DNA of 64,000 nucleotides, taken from positions 62,001 to 126,000 of the forward strand of contig DDRH01000022.1 in the NCBI GenBank assembly GCA_002343075.1. The letters run 5' to 3'. Below the pieces are notes generated by a model. It did not search any database, was not told the origin of the DNA, and was given only the letters and a program-made list of their open reading frames with translations. The DNA comes from Phycisphaerales bacterium UBA2421 (GTDB taxonomy: Bacteria > Planctomycetota > Phycisphaerae > Tepidisphaerales > Tepidisphaeraceae). A program made the position numbers and the translations under genes. This document shows positions 25,967 to 36,289 of the stretch, one piece after another; within the stretch, counting starts at the first letter, position 1, and each line of letters starts with the position of its first letter.

Positions 25967-28896
25967 ATGGGACAAATCATTCATCAAAGCAGAGAAACCC
26001 TACTCCAAGACTTTGTGACGTGGTCCGCCGCGCACATTACAGGCGACGAGAAGGGCCAAGCGCAAATCTTTCTCGACCGCATGTTTCAAGCCTTCGGAAA
26101 AAGGGGTCGCTGGATGTCGGCGGCACCGCGGAAATGCGCATCCGCAAAGACCAGGAGTCGGGCGGGGGCACTTCCTTCGCCGATTACGTCTGGAAGCCCG
26201 TCGTGCTCATCGAAATGAAGAAGCGCGGGGCCGACCTGTCCAAGCACTACCGCCAGGCCTTCGACTATTGGGTCCGCCTCGTCCCCGACCGACCCCAATA
26301 CGTCGTCCTGTGCAACTTCGATGAATTCTGGGTCTATGACTTCATCACCCAGATCGATTCCCCTAAGGACAAGGTGAAGCTCGCCGAGCTGTCGACACGT
26401 TGGGGCCCGCTCGCGTTCCTGTTTCCGACGAAGGAGCCGCCCAAGTTCGGCAACGATCGCGAAGCCGTCACGCGTGAAGCCGCCGACAAGCTCGCCGAAT
26501 GTTTCCGCAAGCTCGTCCGTCGAAAGGTCGAACGCCCCCTCGCGCAGCGATTCATCCTGCAATCGCTCGTCGCGTTGTTCGCAGAAGACATCGGTCTGCT
26601 CCCCCGCTACCTGTTCGCCGGCCTCATCGCCGACTGCAAAAAGCCCTCCGACAGCTACGACCTGCTCGGCGGTCTCTTCGACGCGATGAACGATAAATCC
26701 CCGCCCCAAGGCGGTCGCTACAAAGGCGTTCGATATTTCAACGGCGGCATCTTCGCCGAGCCCGCCCGCATCGAGCTTCATCCCGACGAGCTGGCCCAAC
26801 TCCGCGGGGCCACGGAGTCCGACTGGTCCAAGGTTTCGCCTGAAATCTTCGGCGCGATCTTCCAGGATTCCATGGACGCCGAGGAGCGCCACGCATTCGG
26901 CGCTCATTACACCTCCCCTGTCGACATCATGAAGATCGTCAAGCCGACGATCTCCGACCCGTGGGACGCCGCGATCAAAGCCGCCAAGACCGAAAAGCGG
27001 CTCAACGAGCTGCTCGCCCGCCTGGCCCGTCTTCGCGTGCTTGATCCCGCGTGCGGCAGCGGCAACTTCCTCTACCTCGCCTACCGCGACATGAAGCGCC
27101 TGGAGACGCACATCCGCGAACGCCTGGCGCGCGAGTTCCCCGGCTCCCAGCCCGTGCTGGATCACGTGAATGCCCGGCAGTTCTTCGGCCTGGACATCAA
27201 CTCCTTCGCCATCGAGCTGGCCAAGGTCAGCATGATGATCGGCAGGAAGCTCGCGATCGACGAGCTGCACATCGCGGACGAGAAGGATTTGCCGCTGGAT
27301 AACCTCGACGCGAACTTTTCCGCGGTCGACGCGCTGATGACCACGACCGGGGGTGACCCCGCGAACGGAGCGATCCAAACGCCTTGGCCGCCTGGCGACG
27401 TGATCATCGGAAATCCCCCTTTTCTTGGGGCGAAACTACTCAAACCCGAGCGCGGGGCGGACTACGTCAACGCGCTGCGCAAGCTGTACAAAGACGTGCC
27501 GGGCATGGCTGACTACTGCGTCTACTGGATTCGCCGTGCCCACGATCATTTGCCCGAATGCACGAAGGCCGAGCCGCTTGTGGGGCGCGCGGGCCTAGTC
27601 GGCACACAGAACATCCGCAACAACCAATCCCGCGTCGGGGGCCTCGACTACGTCGTCACCACTGGGACAATTCTGGAAGCGGTGGACAATCAGCCGTGGA
27701 GCGGCGACGCCAACGTGCACGTGTCGATCGTGAATTGGGCAAAGGCCCACGATGCCGCGGTTTTGCCAAAGCATCGGCGACTCTGGATCAAAGTGCCGCC
27801 GACGCCGGGCATTAAGCGACCGCGCGTCAAAGGCGTCGTCGGCTCGAAACAGTATGAGCTTGCCGTTCGCGAAGTTTCCGTCATCAATCCGGCCTTGTCG
27901 GATCAGACTGATGTCACGACTGCGGCGATTCTCGAATCGTCGAAGAGTCCGCCGCGTTGCTTTCAAGGCGTGATTCCAGGATACGAGGGGTTCGTGCTAT
28001 CCAACGACGAATTCAAGCGCATCTCCGCAGAGGACGCACCGAGTAAGCAGGTCATACATCCCTTCCTGATTGGGCGCGACATTGTCACGGGTGACGGCAC
28101 GCCAACGAGACACGTCATTGACTTGGGCGGCATGAGTTTGATGGACGCGCAGAGGTATCAGGGCGCCTTCCAGCACTTGAAACAGCATGTGCTCCCAAAG
28201 GTTGCGGCGAAAGCGGAATCGGATTCGGCTGAGAACACGGAAGGTCGTGACGCGCATCTTGAGAAGTGGTGGGAGATGTGGAGGTCACGACCGGTGATGC
28301 TCCGCGCCCTCAAGGATCTAACTCGGTACATCGTCTGCTCGGGCGTTACAAAACGCCCGATCTTCAACTTCGTCGACGCATCAATTCGCGCGGACCATGC
28401 GGTTTATGCGTTCGCCTTTGAGGACGATTACAGTTTCGGAATACTCCAAAGCCACACGCACTGGCTGTGGTTCGTGACGAAGTGTTCGAAACTTACGGAG
28501 CGATTTCGTTACACGCCGGAATCGGTCTACGAAACCTTCCCCTGGCCCCAGTCCCCCACGGCGAAGCAGATCGAGTCGGTGGCGTCGGCGGCGGTTGAGG
28601 TTCGGCGGGTGCGGGCGGAGGCGTTGAAGGTGACGACCGGCGGGCTGCGGGCCGTCTACCGGACGCTGGAGTTGCCGGGGAAGCACCCGCTGAAGGACGC
28701 CCACGCGGCCCTCGACGCCGCGGTGCTGGCGGCGTACGGGTTCAGTGCGAAGAAGGACTTGCTGGCACAGTTTCTGGAACTGAACCTGACCGTCGCGGCG
28801 ATGGAGAAGCAGGACAAGCAGGTTACCGCCCCCGGCATCCCTCCCGGCTATCCGCATGCGGGCAGATTAATCACGGCGGATTGCATCCGTCCCTGA
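25967..28896 (+). CDS. MmeI-like (type IIG/IIL) restriction-modification enzyme, -1 frameshift near the N-terminus
   Basis: About 976 residues if a -1 shift is made at the A5G4 run (26098-26106). The first 45 residues (MGQIIHQSRETLLQDF...FLDRMFQAFGK) lie in one frame; the rest (KGSLDVGGTAEMRI...) lies in the next. After the shift, FADYVWKPVVLIEMKKR gives D73-X9-E83-X-K85, the nuclease spacing described for MmeI. GAHYTSP, DPACGSGNF (about 360) and NPPF (about 483) are adenine-methyltransferase motifs, followed by a large C-terminal target-recognition region. One protein thus methylates and cuts DNA. The shifted frame also has its own ATG at 25945, giving a 983-residue protein with an unrelated N-terminus. 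It has no partner specificity gene. Confidence 0.8.
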
Positions 28897-28965
28897 CTCG
28901 CGCGCGGTTCAAGATAACGAACCTCGACCCATGTTGGAAAAAGCCAACCGTTGCGGAAATGCCGA

Positions 28966-30996
28966 TCACGCCGCTGCCGCGGCGACGGTGGTGGAGTGGC
29001 TTAACGCAAAGGTCTCCGCCGCTTCGGGAGTGAGGGGTTGGGAGAAAAAGAACCCCTGGCCGTAATCACAATCCAGCACCTGCAATAGCACGACCTGCTC
29101 AGGCTCCTCAAGGCCTTCGGCGATGACCCGTGCATCGAGATTGTGTGCCATGGTGATAATCGCCTGCAAGACCGCAGCACAGTCGCGCCTTCCGGCCACG
29201 TTGGCGATGAAGCTGCGGTCGATTTTCAGCCCATCCAGCGGAAAGCGGTTCAGGTGCCCCAGCGAGGAATAGCCCGACCCGAAGTCGTCCATCTGCACGC
29301 TGAAGCCCAGTGACTTAAACCTGTTCAACTTACCAATCGACGTATCGAGGTCATACATGACCATCGATTCGGTTATCTCTAACTTAAGGTGTCGAGGTTC
29401 AACCTCGTGCTCGCGCGCAATGTCGACAACTTCGTCGACGATTCCCGGGTTCATCAACTGTTTGCGCGACAAATTGATGCTGACCGTCAGTTCGGCCAAA
29501 TGTGGATGGCGCGATTGCCACACTTTGAGCTGCCGGCAAGCCTCAGCGGTGACCCATCGGCCAATCTCGTGAATGATCCCCGTTTCTTCCGCCAGCGGCA
29601 CGAATTCGCCCGGGCAGATGATCCGCTGGTTGTGGTGCCATCGCGCCAGCGCTTCAAAGCCGACTATCTGTCGCGTGCTGAGGCAGATGATGGGCTGGTA
29701 ATACAACCGCAACTCGCCGCGCGAAACCGCATGACGCAGCGCCGCCTCCAGTTTAGCGCGGTTCAGGAAACTGTGGTGAATGTTGGCGTCGAAGATCACA
29801 AACCGCGATCGGCCCGAAGTCTTGGCGGAATACATCGCAGCATCGGCATCGCGCAGCAGGGCTTCGGCAGATTCGTATTGCGGCGATCCCACTGCGATAC
29901 CAATGCTCGCACCAACCTGCACCTCGTTCGGGCCAATCTGCATGGGCTCGGTCAGGCAATCGATCAGGCGTTTTGCTACCAAAGCGGTGTCCTCAGGCGT
30001 TCGTACGCTGTCGAGCAGCACGGTGAACTCATCACCGCCGAGCCGGGCAACCGTGACCGCCGGGTCGCGTGCCACGCTGTCAGTGGCGCGAAGGCACTGC
30101 CGGAGCCGTTCAGAAACCATGACCAGCAGTTGGTCGCCAACGGCGTGTCCGAGGCTGTCATTGACGACCTTAAACCGGTCCAGGTCGATAAACATGACGG
30201 CAAAGAAATGCCCCGGTGTCCGGCGGGCGCGTTCGAGGCATCGCTCCACCCGGTCGTGAAACAGCACGCGATTGGGCAGGCCGGTCAGCGAGTCGTATGT
30301 TGCCTGCCGGAGCAATTGTTCGTTGGCATCCTGCGCCGCCTGATAAAGGCGGGCGTTGTCGATGGCGATGGCGGTGTGTGATGCGATGCCTTGCAGCAGT
30401 CGCTCGTCGCGGTCGGTGAAATGCGACGGCTGGGTGTGACCGAAGATCAGGCTACCCAGATATTCCCCTCGTCGGCTGCGCACCGGCGACGCCAGCACGC
30501 TCTGAAGAGGCAGCGACGGTCCCGCGGTGGCTTGTCGCAGGGTTCGGGGACCGCCCACCGCGCCGAATACTTCGGCTGCGGTCGCCTGCAGTTGATCGAC
30601 CGCCGCCGGGGGAGGTTTGCCGGTCATGGCTACCAGTCGCTGCGGCGCGCCGCTGCGGGTGACCGCCTCGCCGAAGAACCCGCCGCAAGTTGCGTGCGTG
30701 GCCCGGGCAGCTTCAGCAGTCACCGACTGCATCAGCGAAGACAAGTCCAGCTCGGCGGCGATCGTGCGGCCAATCTGGTAGAGCGCATCGCTGACCTGCT
30801 TGGCATCGAGCAGCATCGCGTTCTGTTCGGTCAGCTCCTGCGAAGCAATGACCATCGACCGCTCGGCCAGTGCGCGATCGGCGTCGAAGCTGGCGTACGC
30901 TTCGTCGATCAACGTCAGCAGCGCCCGGCATTCCGGGGAAACATCCCGTTCGGCACCGAAGACTCTGCGAAGTTGTCGCTCCAGAAGTTTATGCAT
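28966..30996 (-). CDS. GAF-GGDEF-EAL cyclic di-GMP turnover protein
   Basis: 676 residues. N-terminal helical segment, then a GAF-like domain (about 80-230; SIMFGH-type core GSLIFGHTQPSHFT). The GGDEF domain (about 245-410) keeps DSLTGLPNR, DLDRFKVVND and an intact RLGGDEF, so diguanylate cyclase activity is possible. The EAL domain (about 425-665) keeps FEALARW, SINLSRKQL, DDFGSGYSSL and KIDRSFI, so phosphodiesterase activity is possible too. Which activity dominates cannot be read from sequence. The FIST gene ends 19 bases upstream on the same strand, so the pair is probably an operon. There are no membrane segments. Confidence 0.93.
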   Translation of the reverse strand: MHKLLERQLRRVFGAERDVSPECRALLTLIDEAYASFDADRALAERSMVIASQELTEQNAMLLDAKQVSDALYQIGRTIAAELDLSSLMQSVTAEAARATHATCGGFFGEAVTRSGAPQRLVAMTGKPPPAAVDQLQATAAEVFGAVGGPRTLRQATAGPSLPLQSVLASPVRSRRGEYLGSLIFGHTQPSHFTDRDERLLQGIASHTAIAIDNARLYQAAQDANEQLLRQATYDSLTGLPNRVLFHDRVERCLERARRTPGHFFAVMFIDLDRFKVVNDSLGHAVGDQLLVMVSERLRQCLRATDSVARDPAVTVARLGGDEFTVLLDSVRTPEDTALVAKRLIDCLTEPMQIGPNEVQVGASIGIAVGSPQYESAEALLRDADAAMYSAKTSGRSRFVIFDANIHHSFLNRAKLEAALRHAVSRGELRLYYQPIICLSTRQIVGFEALARWHHNQRIICPGEFVPLAEETGIIHEIGRWVTAEACRQLKVWQSRHPHLAELTVSINLSRKQLMNPGIVDEVVDIAREHEVEPRHLKLEITESMVMYDLDTSIGKLNRFKSLGFSVQMDDFGSGYSSLGHLNRFPLDGLKIDRSFIANVAGRRDCAAVLQAIITMAHNLDARVIAEGLEEPEQVVLLQVLDCDYGQGFFFSQPLTPEAAETFALSHSTTVAAAAA

Positions 30997-31015
30997 TCCG
31001 GTCAGTCATGTTCAA

Positions 31016-32143
31016 TCAGACTTCGCGCAGGGTCGTGATGGTCATCGTCTGGTTATGGAGTTCGCACCGGGCGGTCGGCATCCGGGGCGAGATCTCGCCG
31101 TAGGAATAGAATCCACTTAGCCGCGTGTGCCCTAGCACTTCTGCGACGGCCTCAACTTCCTCCTCAACGCGCTGCCGCAGGACGAGCTTGCGGCCGACGC
31201 AGCTAATCAAAATGCCCAGCTCCGACTTGCCTCCGGTGATGGAGTCGCTGTGTTGTGCGGCGCCGAGTGCGCCGTCGATTAAGCGTTCCATATTCGCGCG
31301 CATGAGCTGGGCGCGGTGTCCCTCGGGTATATCGCCGGCGAAAGTCATGCTGCCGTCGGTTTCATTGGTGCCGAGAATGGTGCGGACCAACGAAGGAGAG
31401 TTGGCGTCGGCGCGGATGCTTAGCGGGAACAGCAACCCGCTGGCGGGGAGCCCGGCGGCGTGTTCGCCCAGGTATCGCTTGTAGAGTTCCAAGGCTGATT
31501 GGCCGTCGAGTTCAAACAGAACGTTGCCACGGGAGCGGGTGACGATGCGTTCGGGGCCAAAGGTGTCCCACCCGCCCATGCTCCCGTAGCCGACGCGCAG
31601 CCGGTCGCCGATAAACCCGACTGCGGCAACAGCACCGCTGCGAACCTGCCCCCCGGCGCAGAGCAGCGTACGGGCGAACCGTGCGCCGTCTCCCGCGAGG
31701 CCTCCGGTTACCGCAACGCCTGCTGGTAACCCGCGCGCAAGCCCCTGCACGAGTGTTGTGCCATTCACATTTAGCCCGTCGCTCAGCACGAAGACGTGTG
31801 CCAGGCCTTCGACACGCAACTGTCGCGCCAGCGCGTCCCCGGCAGCGGCGCTGTCGGGGTATTGGTCGAGCGCAACTTCGGCAGTGCGGATGTGCGAGTG
31901 AGCAAACGTGCAGGCGGTCGCGGTGAGGGAGTCGTCGGCCACCTTATTTCCCAGGATTTCGCCGGCGGTGCTGCACCCCAGCAGATATGCCTCCGGATGC
32001 GACTGCTGCACCTCGGCGATCAGCTCTTGCCGCGACAGCGCATCGGTTGAGCCAAACATCAGCACAAGTTGCGCCCCACTGCTTCCACAATCCGCTCGAT
32101 TCCAGCCCGTGTCCGGGTTCCATTGCGATTGAAAGACGTTCAC
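31016..32143 (-). CDS. FIST domain sensor protein
   Basis: About 375 residues from the GTG at 32141-32143, which has AGGAAGG 6 to 7 bases upstream; an ATG 93 bases further up (MINLLWSG) has a purine run touching it and is less likely. FIST_N features: LVLMFGSTDAL, AYLLGCSTAGEI, VTGGLAGDGA. FIST_C features: LYKRYLGEHA, LGILISCVGRKLVL and the terminal GFYSYGEISP. FIST domains are thought to bind small ligands such as amino acids and often sit beside signalling domains. The GGDEF-EAL gene follows on the same strand after 19 bases, so this is a likely input module for cyclic di-GMP control. Confidence 0.88.
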   Translation of the reverse strand: MNVFQSQWNPDTGWNRADCGSSGAQLVLMFGSTDALSRQELIAEVQQSHPEAYLLGCSTAGEILGNKVADDSLTATACTFAHSHIRTAEVALDQYPDSAAAGDALARQLRVEGLAHVFVLSDGLNVNGTTLVQGLARGLPAGVAVTGGLAGDGARFARTLLCAGGQVRSGAVAAVGFIGDRLRVGYGSMGGWDTFGPERIVTRSRGNVLFELDGQSALELYKRYLGEHAAGLPASGLLFPLSIRADANSPSLVRTILGTNETDGSMTFAGDIPEGHRAQLMRANMERLIDGALGAAQHSDSITGGKSELGILISCVGRKLVLRQRVEEEVEAVAEVLGHTRLSGFYSYGEISPRMPTARCELHNQTMTITTLREV

Positions 32144-32406
32144 AAGTTTCCTTCCTAATCCAACCGTTCGGTAATGCTCTGCGCGCAGCGGAGGCTTTAA
32201 TCCGGTATCGACCCCACTCCATAAGAGATTAATCATCTTCCCAGCAGTCAGTATTAGTTCTGTGACAAGGTCAGATAATCAGTGCAAGCCTCCAACTGCC
32301 ACTCCGCATGTGCATTGGAGCGCCCGCTGGAGGCCACCTGCGGGGGTGATTTTGCTGCGCGCAGGTTTGGGGTTTTCCGGCCCATCGGCTACCATCCGTC
32401 GCGCTT

Positions 32407-34002
32407 ATGCCCAAGATCACGGTCGACGGAAAAAACATCGAGTGCAAAGATCGCACCAACATCCTGCAGGCGTGTCTGGATGCCGGTCTGGAGCGTCCTT
32501 ACTACTGCTACCATCCGGGTTTATCGGTGGTTGCATCGTGCCGGATTTGCCTCTGCGAAGTCGAGGGGATTCCGAAACTCGTCCCGTCCTGCCAGACGCA
32601 GGTGCGCGACGGGATGGTGGTACATTTCAACTCTTCCAAGGCAGTCGCCAATCAGAAGCAGACAATGGAGTATCTGCTGGTGAATCACCCGCTGGATTGC
32701 CCGGTGTGCGATCAGGCCGGCGAGTGTCTGCTGCAGGATTATTCGTATGAATATGGCCGGGCCCAGTCGCGGTTCGAGGAAGACAAGGCCAAGAAGCCCA
32801 AGAAAGACGTCGGTCTGAACGTGCTGCTCTACAGCGACCGGTGCATCATGTGTACCCGCTGCGTGCGGTTTACCCGGGAAGTCTCGGGGACCAGCGAGCT
32901 TTACGTCGACGGGAGGGGGCACAAGGAAGAGATCGACATTTTCCCGGGCAAGCCGCTCAACAATAAGCTCAGCGGGAATGTGGTCGACCTGTGCCCCGTC
33001 GGTGCGCTGCTTGATAAAGATTTTCTGTTTCAGCAGCGCGTGTGGCTGCTTAAACGCACACCCAGCATCAGCCCCGTCGACGCCGGCGGGGAGAACATCT
33101 ATCTTGAGTGGAATGACGGCAAGATCTACCGTACCAAGCCGCGCTATAACAGCGGAGTAAATAAGTGGTGGATCAGCGACGATACGCGATACGCATATAA
33201 AGCTGTCAACGCCCCAAACAGGCTTCGCCAGGCCATGAAGACCGAACTGGGTATGCCCACAGCGTGCAGTTTTAACGACGCCGCCGAGACCGCCGTAGCC
33301 AAACTAAAGCAAATCGTGGTCGATCATGGTCAGGGCAGCCTCTATGCCGTGCTTTCACCGATGATGCCCTGTGAAGAAGCGCATCTTCTCGGCACGCTCA
33401 TCCGTTCAATCGACCCGCAGGCAACACTGGTGCTCGGGCCGGTGCCGAGGGGCGATGATGACGTGTTTATGAATTATCTGGATGGAAGCGAGACTTTCCG
33501 CATCCAGGGCGAAAAGGTCCCCAACCGCCGTGGTGTGGAGCGGGTGATGCAGATTCTGGGCGGCAAAACCGTCGATTTTGCAACATTTATCGCCAGCACC
33601 AGCGGCGCGACGAAGGCGGGCTGGATAGCCGGCGGATATCTAAGCGACTGGATCGGGACCGAGCTTCCCGCGCCGCTGAAGGGTGGTTTTAAGGTCGTTC
33701 AAGACATTCTTCCGAACGAGTTAACGAGAAACGCCGATGTGCTGCTCCCTGGGGCGGCGTGGGCGGAGAAGGCCGGGTGCTGGGAAAACTATCAGGGTGC
33801 GATGCAGGCATTCGATGCCGCCGTCCCCCCGCCGGAAGGTGCGCGGGTCGAGGGCAAGGTGTTTCACAAGCTGTTGGGCCGGTCCGGCATGTATGACGCC
33901 GCCGCGGTGCGGGTTTCGCTTGGCGAGCCGTTCGTGCAGGCCGTCCTGCCAACCGAGGTCGAGATGGCCGGCGAACCGGCATTTGAGTTTGTAGAACTGT
34001 GA
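32407..34002 (+). CDS. nuoG: NADH-quinone oxidoreductase subunit G (complex I), short form
   Basis: 531 residues. The N-terminal [2Fe-2S] ferredoxin domain has C-X10-C-X2-C-X13-C (YYCYHPGLSVVASCRIC...PSC). Then comes the His-Cys [4Fe-4S] motif HPLDCPVCDQAGEC, a [4Fe-4S] site CIMCTRC with a fourth Cys in VDLCPVGAL, and a shortened molybdopterin-oxidoreductase-like region ending in a PNELTRNADVLLPGAAWAEK segment. Enterobacterial NuoG is near 900 residues, so the C-terminal domain is reduced; no molybdenum cofactor is expected. The subunit carries electrons in the peripheral arm of complex I. The next gene overlaps by one base and nuoH follows; no other nuo subunit lies in the window. Confidence 0.93.
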   Translation: MPKITVDGKNIECKDRTNILQACLDAGLERPYYCYHPGLSVVASCRICLCEVEGIPKLVPSCQTQVRDGMVVHFNSSKAVANQKQTMEYLLVNHPLDCPVCDQAGECLLQDYSYEYGRAQSRFEEDKAKKPKKDVGLNVLLYSDRCIMCTRCVRFTREVSGTSELYVDGRGHKEEIDIFPGKPLNNKLSGNVVDLCPVGALLDKDFLFQQRVWLLKRTPSISPVDAGGENIYLEWNDGKIYRTKPRYNSGVNKWWISDDTRYAYKAVNAPNRLRQAMKTELGMPTACSFNDAAETAVAKLKQIVVDHGQGSLYAVLSPMMPCEEAHLLGTLIRSIDPQATLVLGPVPRGDDDVFMNYLDGSETFRIQGEKVPNRRGVERVMQILGGKTVDFATFIASTSGATKAGWIAGGYLSDWIGTELPAPLKGGFKVVQDILPNELTRNADVLLPGAAWAEKAGCWENYQGAMQAFDAAVPPPEGARVEGKVFHKLLGRSGMYDAAAVRVSLGEPFVQAVLPTEVEMAGEPAFEFVEL

Positions 34003-34523
34003 TGAAATGGCTGATCCCGCTCATTTTCGCAGCGCTTCTGTCGCCGGCCGCCGCTCGCGCTGAAATGGCGCTGTTTGAACACGCCGAATCCGGTATCAGC
34101 ATCCAGCATCCCAAAGATTGGCAGCCTGCCGAGGGACAGCAGGCGGGGGTTGTCGCGCGATTTATTACGCCGCTCGACGGCGAGTCGGACAAGTATCAGG
34201 AAGAGTTCACGATCAAGGTCCTGGAAATGAACCAGACCGCTGACGTGAACGAACTGGTCGATGCGATCAAGCCGGGTCTTGCCCAGGGCCTTCCCGGCTA
34301 CGTTGAGAAAAGCGACGACCAGGCGAGCATCGCCGGACTTCCGGGCAGGAAAATTGTCAGCGAAGTGTCAACGCAGTTTTCGCCGATCCGTGCGACGCAG
34401 TGGTTTGTCGTCAAGAACACAAAGCTGTACATCATCACCCTCAACGCCACGCCGGCGACATTTGAGCAGTTGAAGCCGTATGGTCAGGCGATGATCGAGT
34501 CGTTAAAAATCGAATCGAAATAG
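34002..34523 (+). CDS. Small secreted protein, PsbP/Mog1-like fold suspected
   Basis: 173 residues, starting at the ATG whose A is the last base of the nuoG stop (TGATG). Signal peptide MKWLIPLIFAALLSPAAARA. The mature part (ALFEHAESGISIQHPKDWQP, VARFITPLDGESDKYQEEFTIKV, IVSEVSTQFSPIRATQWFVVKNTKLYIITLNATP, MIESLKI) has the layout of PsbP/DUF1795-type proteins, an assignment by pattern only. The one-base overlap means co-translation with nuoG. What a periplasmic protein does between two complex I genes is unknown. Confidence 0.65.
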   Translation: MKWLIPLIFAALLSPAAARAEMALFEHAESGISIQHPKDWQPAEGQQAGVVARFITPLDGESDKYQEEFTIKVLEMNQTADVNELVDAIKPGLAQGLPGYVEKSDDQASIAGLPGRKIVSEVSTQFSPIRATQWFVVKNTKLYIITLNATPATFEQLKPYGQAMIESLKIESK

Positions 34524-34701
34524 CCGCAGATGAACGCGGAGGAACGCAGATGAATTTAGAAAGGGATTGAATGTGAATCCGAGGTTACCTTGGTTCTGAA
34601 GATTGTCTAAAACGAACTTGGGTTTACTGTTGATTCGCCAACAAAAACCTTCCTCTTATCCGCGTCCATCCGCGGGCATAAAGCAATAGACAGAGAAAGT
34701 A

Positions 34702-36249
34702 ATGCCAGATATCAACCCTCAAAAAGCGATTGATTTCCTCACCAGCACCATTCCCGGCTGGCTGCCGTTGCTGGTGGTCATCCATTTTTCTGTGCTGGGA
34801 ATGGTTGCATACCTCATCCTGCTGGAACGAAAGGTCGCGTCGTATGCACAAGATCGTCTCGGGCCTAACCGGGTCGGCTTTGACTTCGGCCTGCCGTTTC
34901 TGGCGTGGCTGAAGGGGCTATACGGGCTCGGCCAGCCGCTCGCCGATGGGATGAAGTTTCTGCTGAAGGAAGACTACCGCGCCAAAAACGTCGACAAGGT
35001 GCTGTTCACCATCGCACCAATGATCATGATCATTGTGATCATCATCTCTGTGGCGACAGTTCCCTTTGGCGGGACAAAGCAAAGCCATGGCACCGTGGAG
35101 ATTCCGGCCACGGTGAACGTGGACGATCCTGCTGCGGTTCAGATGGCCGCGGCGAACGCGATTCCGATTGCCACCCGGCTGGTTTTGGAAGACACCAAAA
35201 CCGGCGAACCCCTGCCCTTCGTGCCACGCATCAAGGCGGCGGAGTTAAGTGCCTCCGGCGAGGTGCTCGAACCGGCGAAAACTGTCGTGGATGTCACTTA
35301 CTGGTGGGATTTTCAGCCCGCCAAGCTCGATATCGGCGTTTTGCTCATTCTCGCAGCCCTGTCGCTGGCTGTTTACGGCGTGGTGGTGGGAGCGTGGGCG
35401 AGCAACAACAAGTTCTCCTTCCTCGGCGGGCTGCGCGCCACTGCGAGCATGGTGAGCTACGAAATCCCCCTGGGGATCTCAATTCTGATTATCGTGGTGA
35501 TGTTCGGAACGCTCGACTTGTCTGTCATCGTGGATCGACAGGCATGGATGTGGGGCGGCGTCATTCCTGCATGGAACGTGTTCGTGCATCCGCTGGCGTT
35601 CATCATGTTTCTTATCTGCATTCATGCCGAGGCCAATCGGGCACCGTTTGACCTTGCCGAGTGCGAGGCCGAACTGGTCGGCGGGTATCACACCGAATAC
35701 TCTTCGATGCGGTTTGCCATGTTCTTCCTAGCCGAATATGCCGGCATGGTGACCACCGCTGCCGTCTGTGCGGCACTGTTCTTTGGCGGGTGGCACCTGC
35801 CGTTCGTTGATAAAATCTGGCCCGCGTTCAGCGGCGGGGTGGATCCGGCGTTTCCAAGCCTGACCGAATCGCTCCTGGTCTGCATCGTTCGCGCCGCGGT
35901 GGTGATGGGCAAGGCTGTGTTTGTCCTCTTTGTGTTTATGTGGGTTCGATGGAGCCTGCCCCGGTTCCGGTTTGATCAACTGATGAACCTGAGTTGGCGC
36001 GCCCTGATCCCCATCAGCCTGCTGCTGCTGCTGGCGACCACGCTCGCGGTGTGGTGGTGGGGCCCTGAGGGCCGGGCGCACATGCGCGTCGGCGGCAAGA
36101 TGGCGCTGTTCCTGCTCGGTGTGAACGTGGTGACGCTCGTTGTCATCATGTTCGGAAGCAAGCTCATTCCGGTGACGGACGACCCGAACAGAAGAATCCG
36201 CGTAACCAGCAGTCGATACGCCAACACGCCCCTCCCCGCCGGGGTGTAA
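34702..36249 (+). CDS. nuoH: NADH-quinone oxidoreductase subunit H (complex I) with an internal insertion
   Basis: 515 residues, against about 330-400 usual. Conserved features are VAYLILLERKVASYAQDRLGPNRVG near the start, FNAEANRAPFDL-type sequence (HAEANRAPFDLAECEAELVGGYHTEYSSMRFAMFFLAEY), and FVLFVFMWVRWSLPRFRFDQLM, with about eight membrane helices. Between VPFGG (about 120) and the helix starting KLDIGVLLILAALS lie roughly 75 residues (rich in Ala/Pro/Thr, with EPLPFVPRI), where ordinary NuoH has a short loop. This insertion should sit on one membrane face. NuoH shapes the quinone site and links the arms of complex I. The 178 bases upstream hold direct short repeats of the CGCAGATGAACGCGGA type. 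Confidence 0.93.
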   Translation: MPDINPQKAIDFLTSTIPGWLPLLVVIHFSVLGMVAYLILLERKVASYAQDRLGPNRVGFDFGLPFLAWLKGLYGLGQPLADGMKFLLKEDYRAKNVDKVLFTIAPMIMIIVIIISVATVPFGGTKQSHGTVEIPATVNVDDPAAVQMAAANAIPIATRLVLEDTKTGEPLPFVPRIKAAELSASGEVLEPAKTVVDVTYWWDFQPAKLDIGVLLILAALSLAVYGVVVGAWASNNKFSFLGGLRATASMVSYEIPLGISILIIVVMFGTLDLSVIVDRQAWMWGGVIPAWNVFVHPLAFIMFLICIHAEANRAPFDLAECEAELVGGYHTEYSSMRFAMFFLAEYAGMVTTAAVCAALFFGGWHLPFVDKIWPAFSGGVDPAFPSLTESLLVCIVRAAVVMGKAVFVLFVFMWVRWSLPRFRFDQLMNLSWRALIPISLLLLLATTLAVWWWGPEGRAHMRVGGKMALFLLGVNVVTLVVIMFGSKLIPVTDDPNRRIRVTSSRYANTPLPAGV

Positions 36250-36289
36250 AAGTTGCCCCGGCGAAGCGATATCGCCCCGGGAAGCGCCC

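Noticed and set aside
26086..27378. 430-residue minus-strand open frame opposite the restriction enzyme
   Set aside because: It is an Arg/Val/Glu-rich antisense shadow of a clear methyltransferase frame with no motifs of its own.
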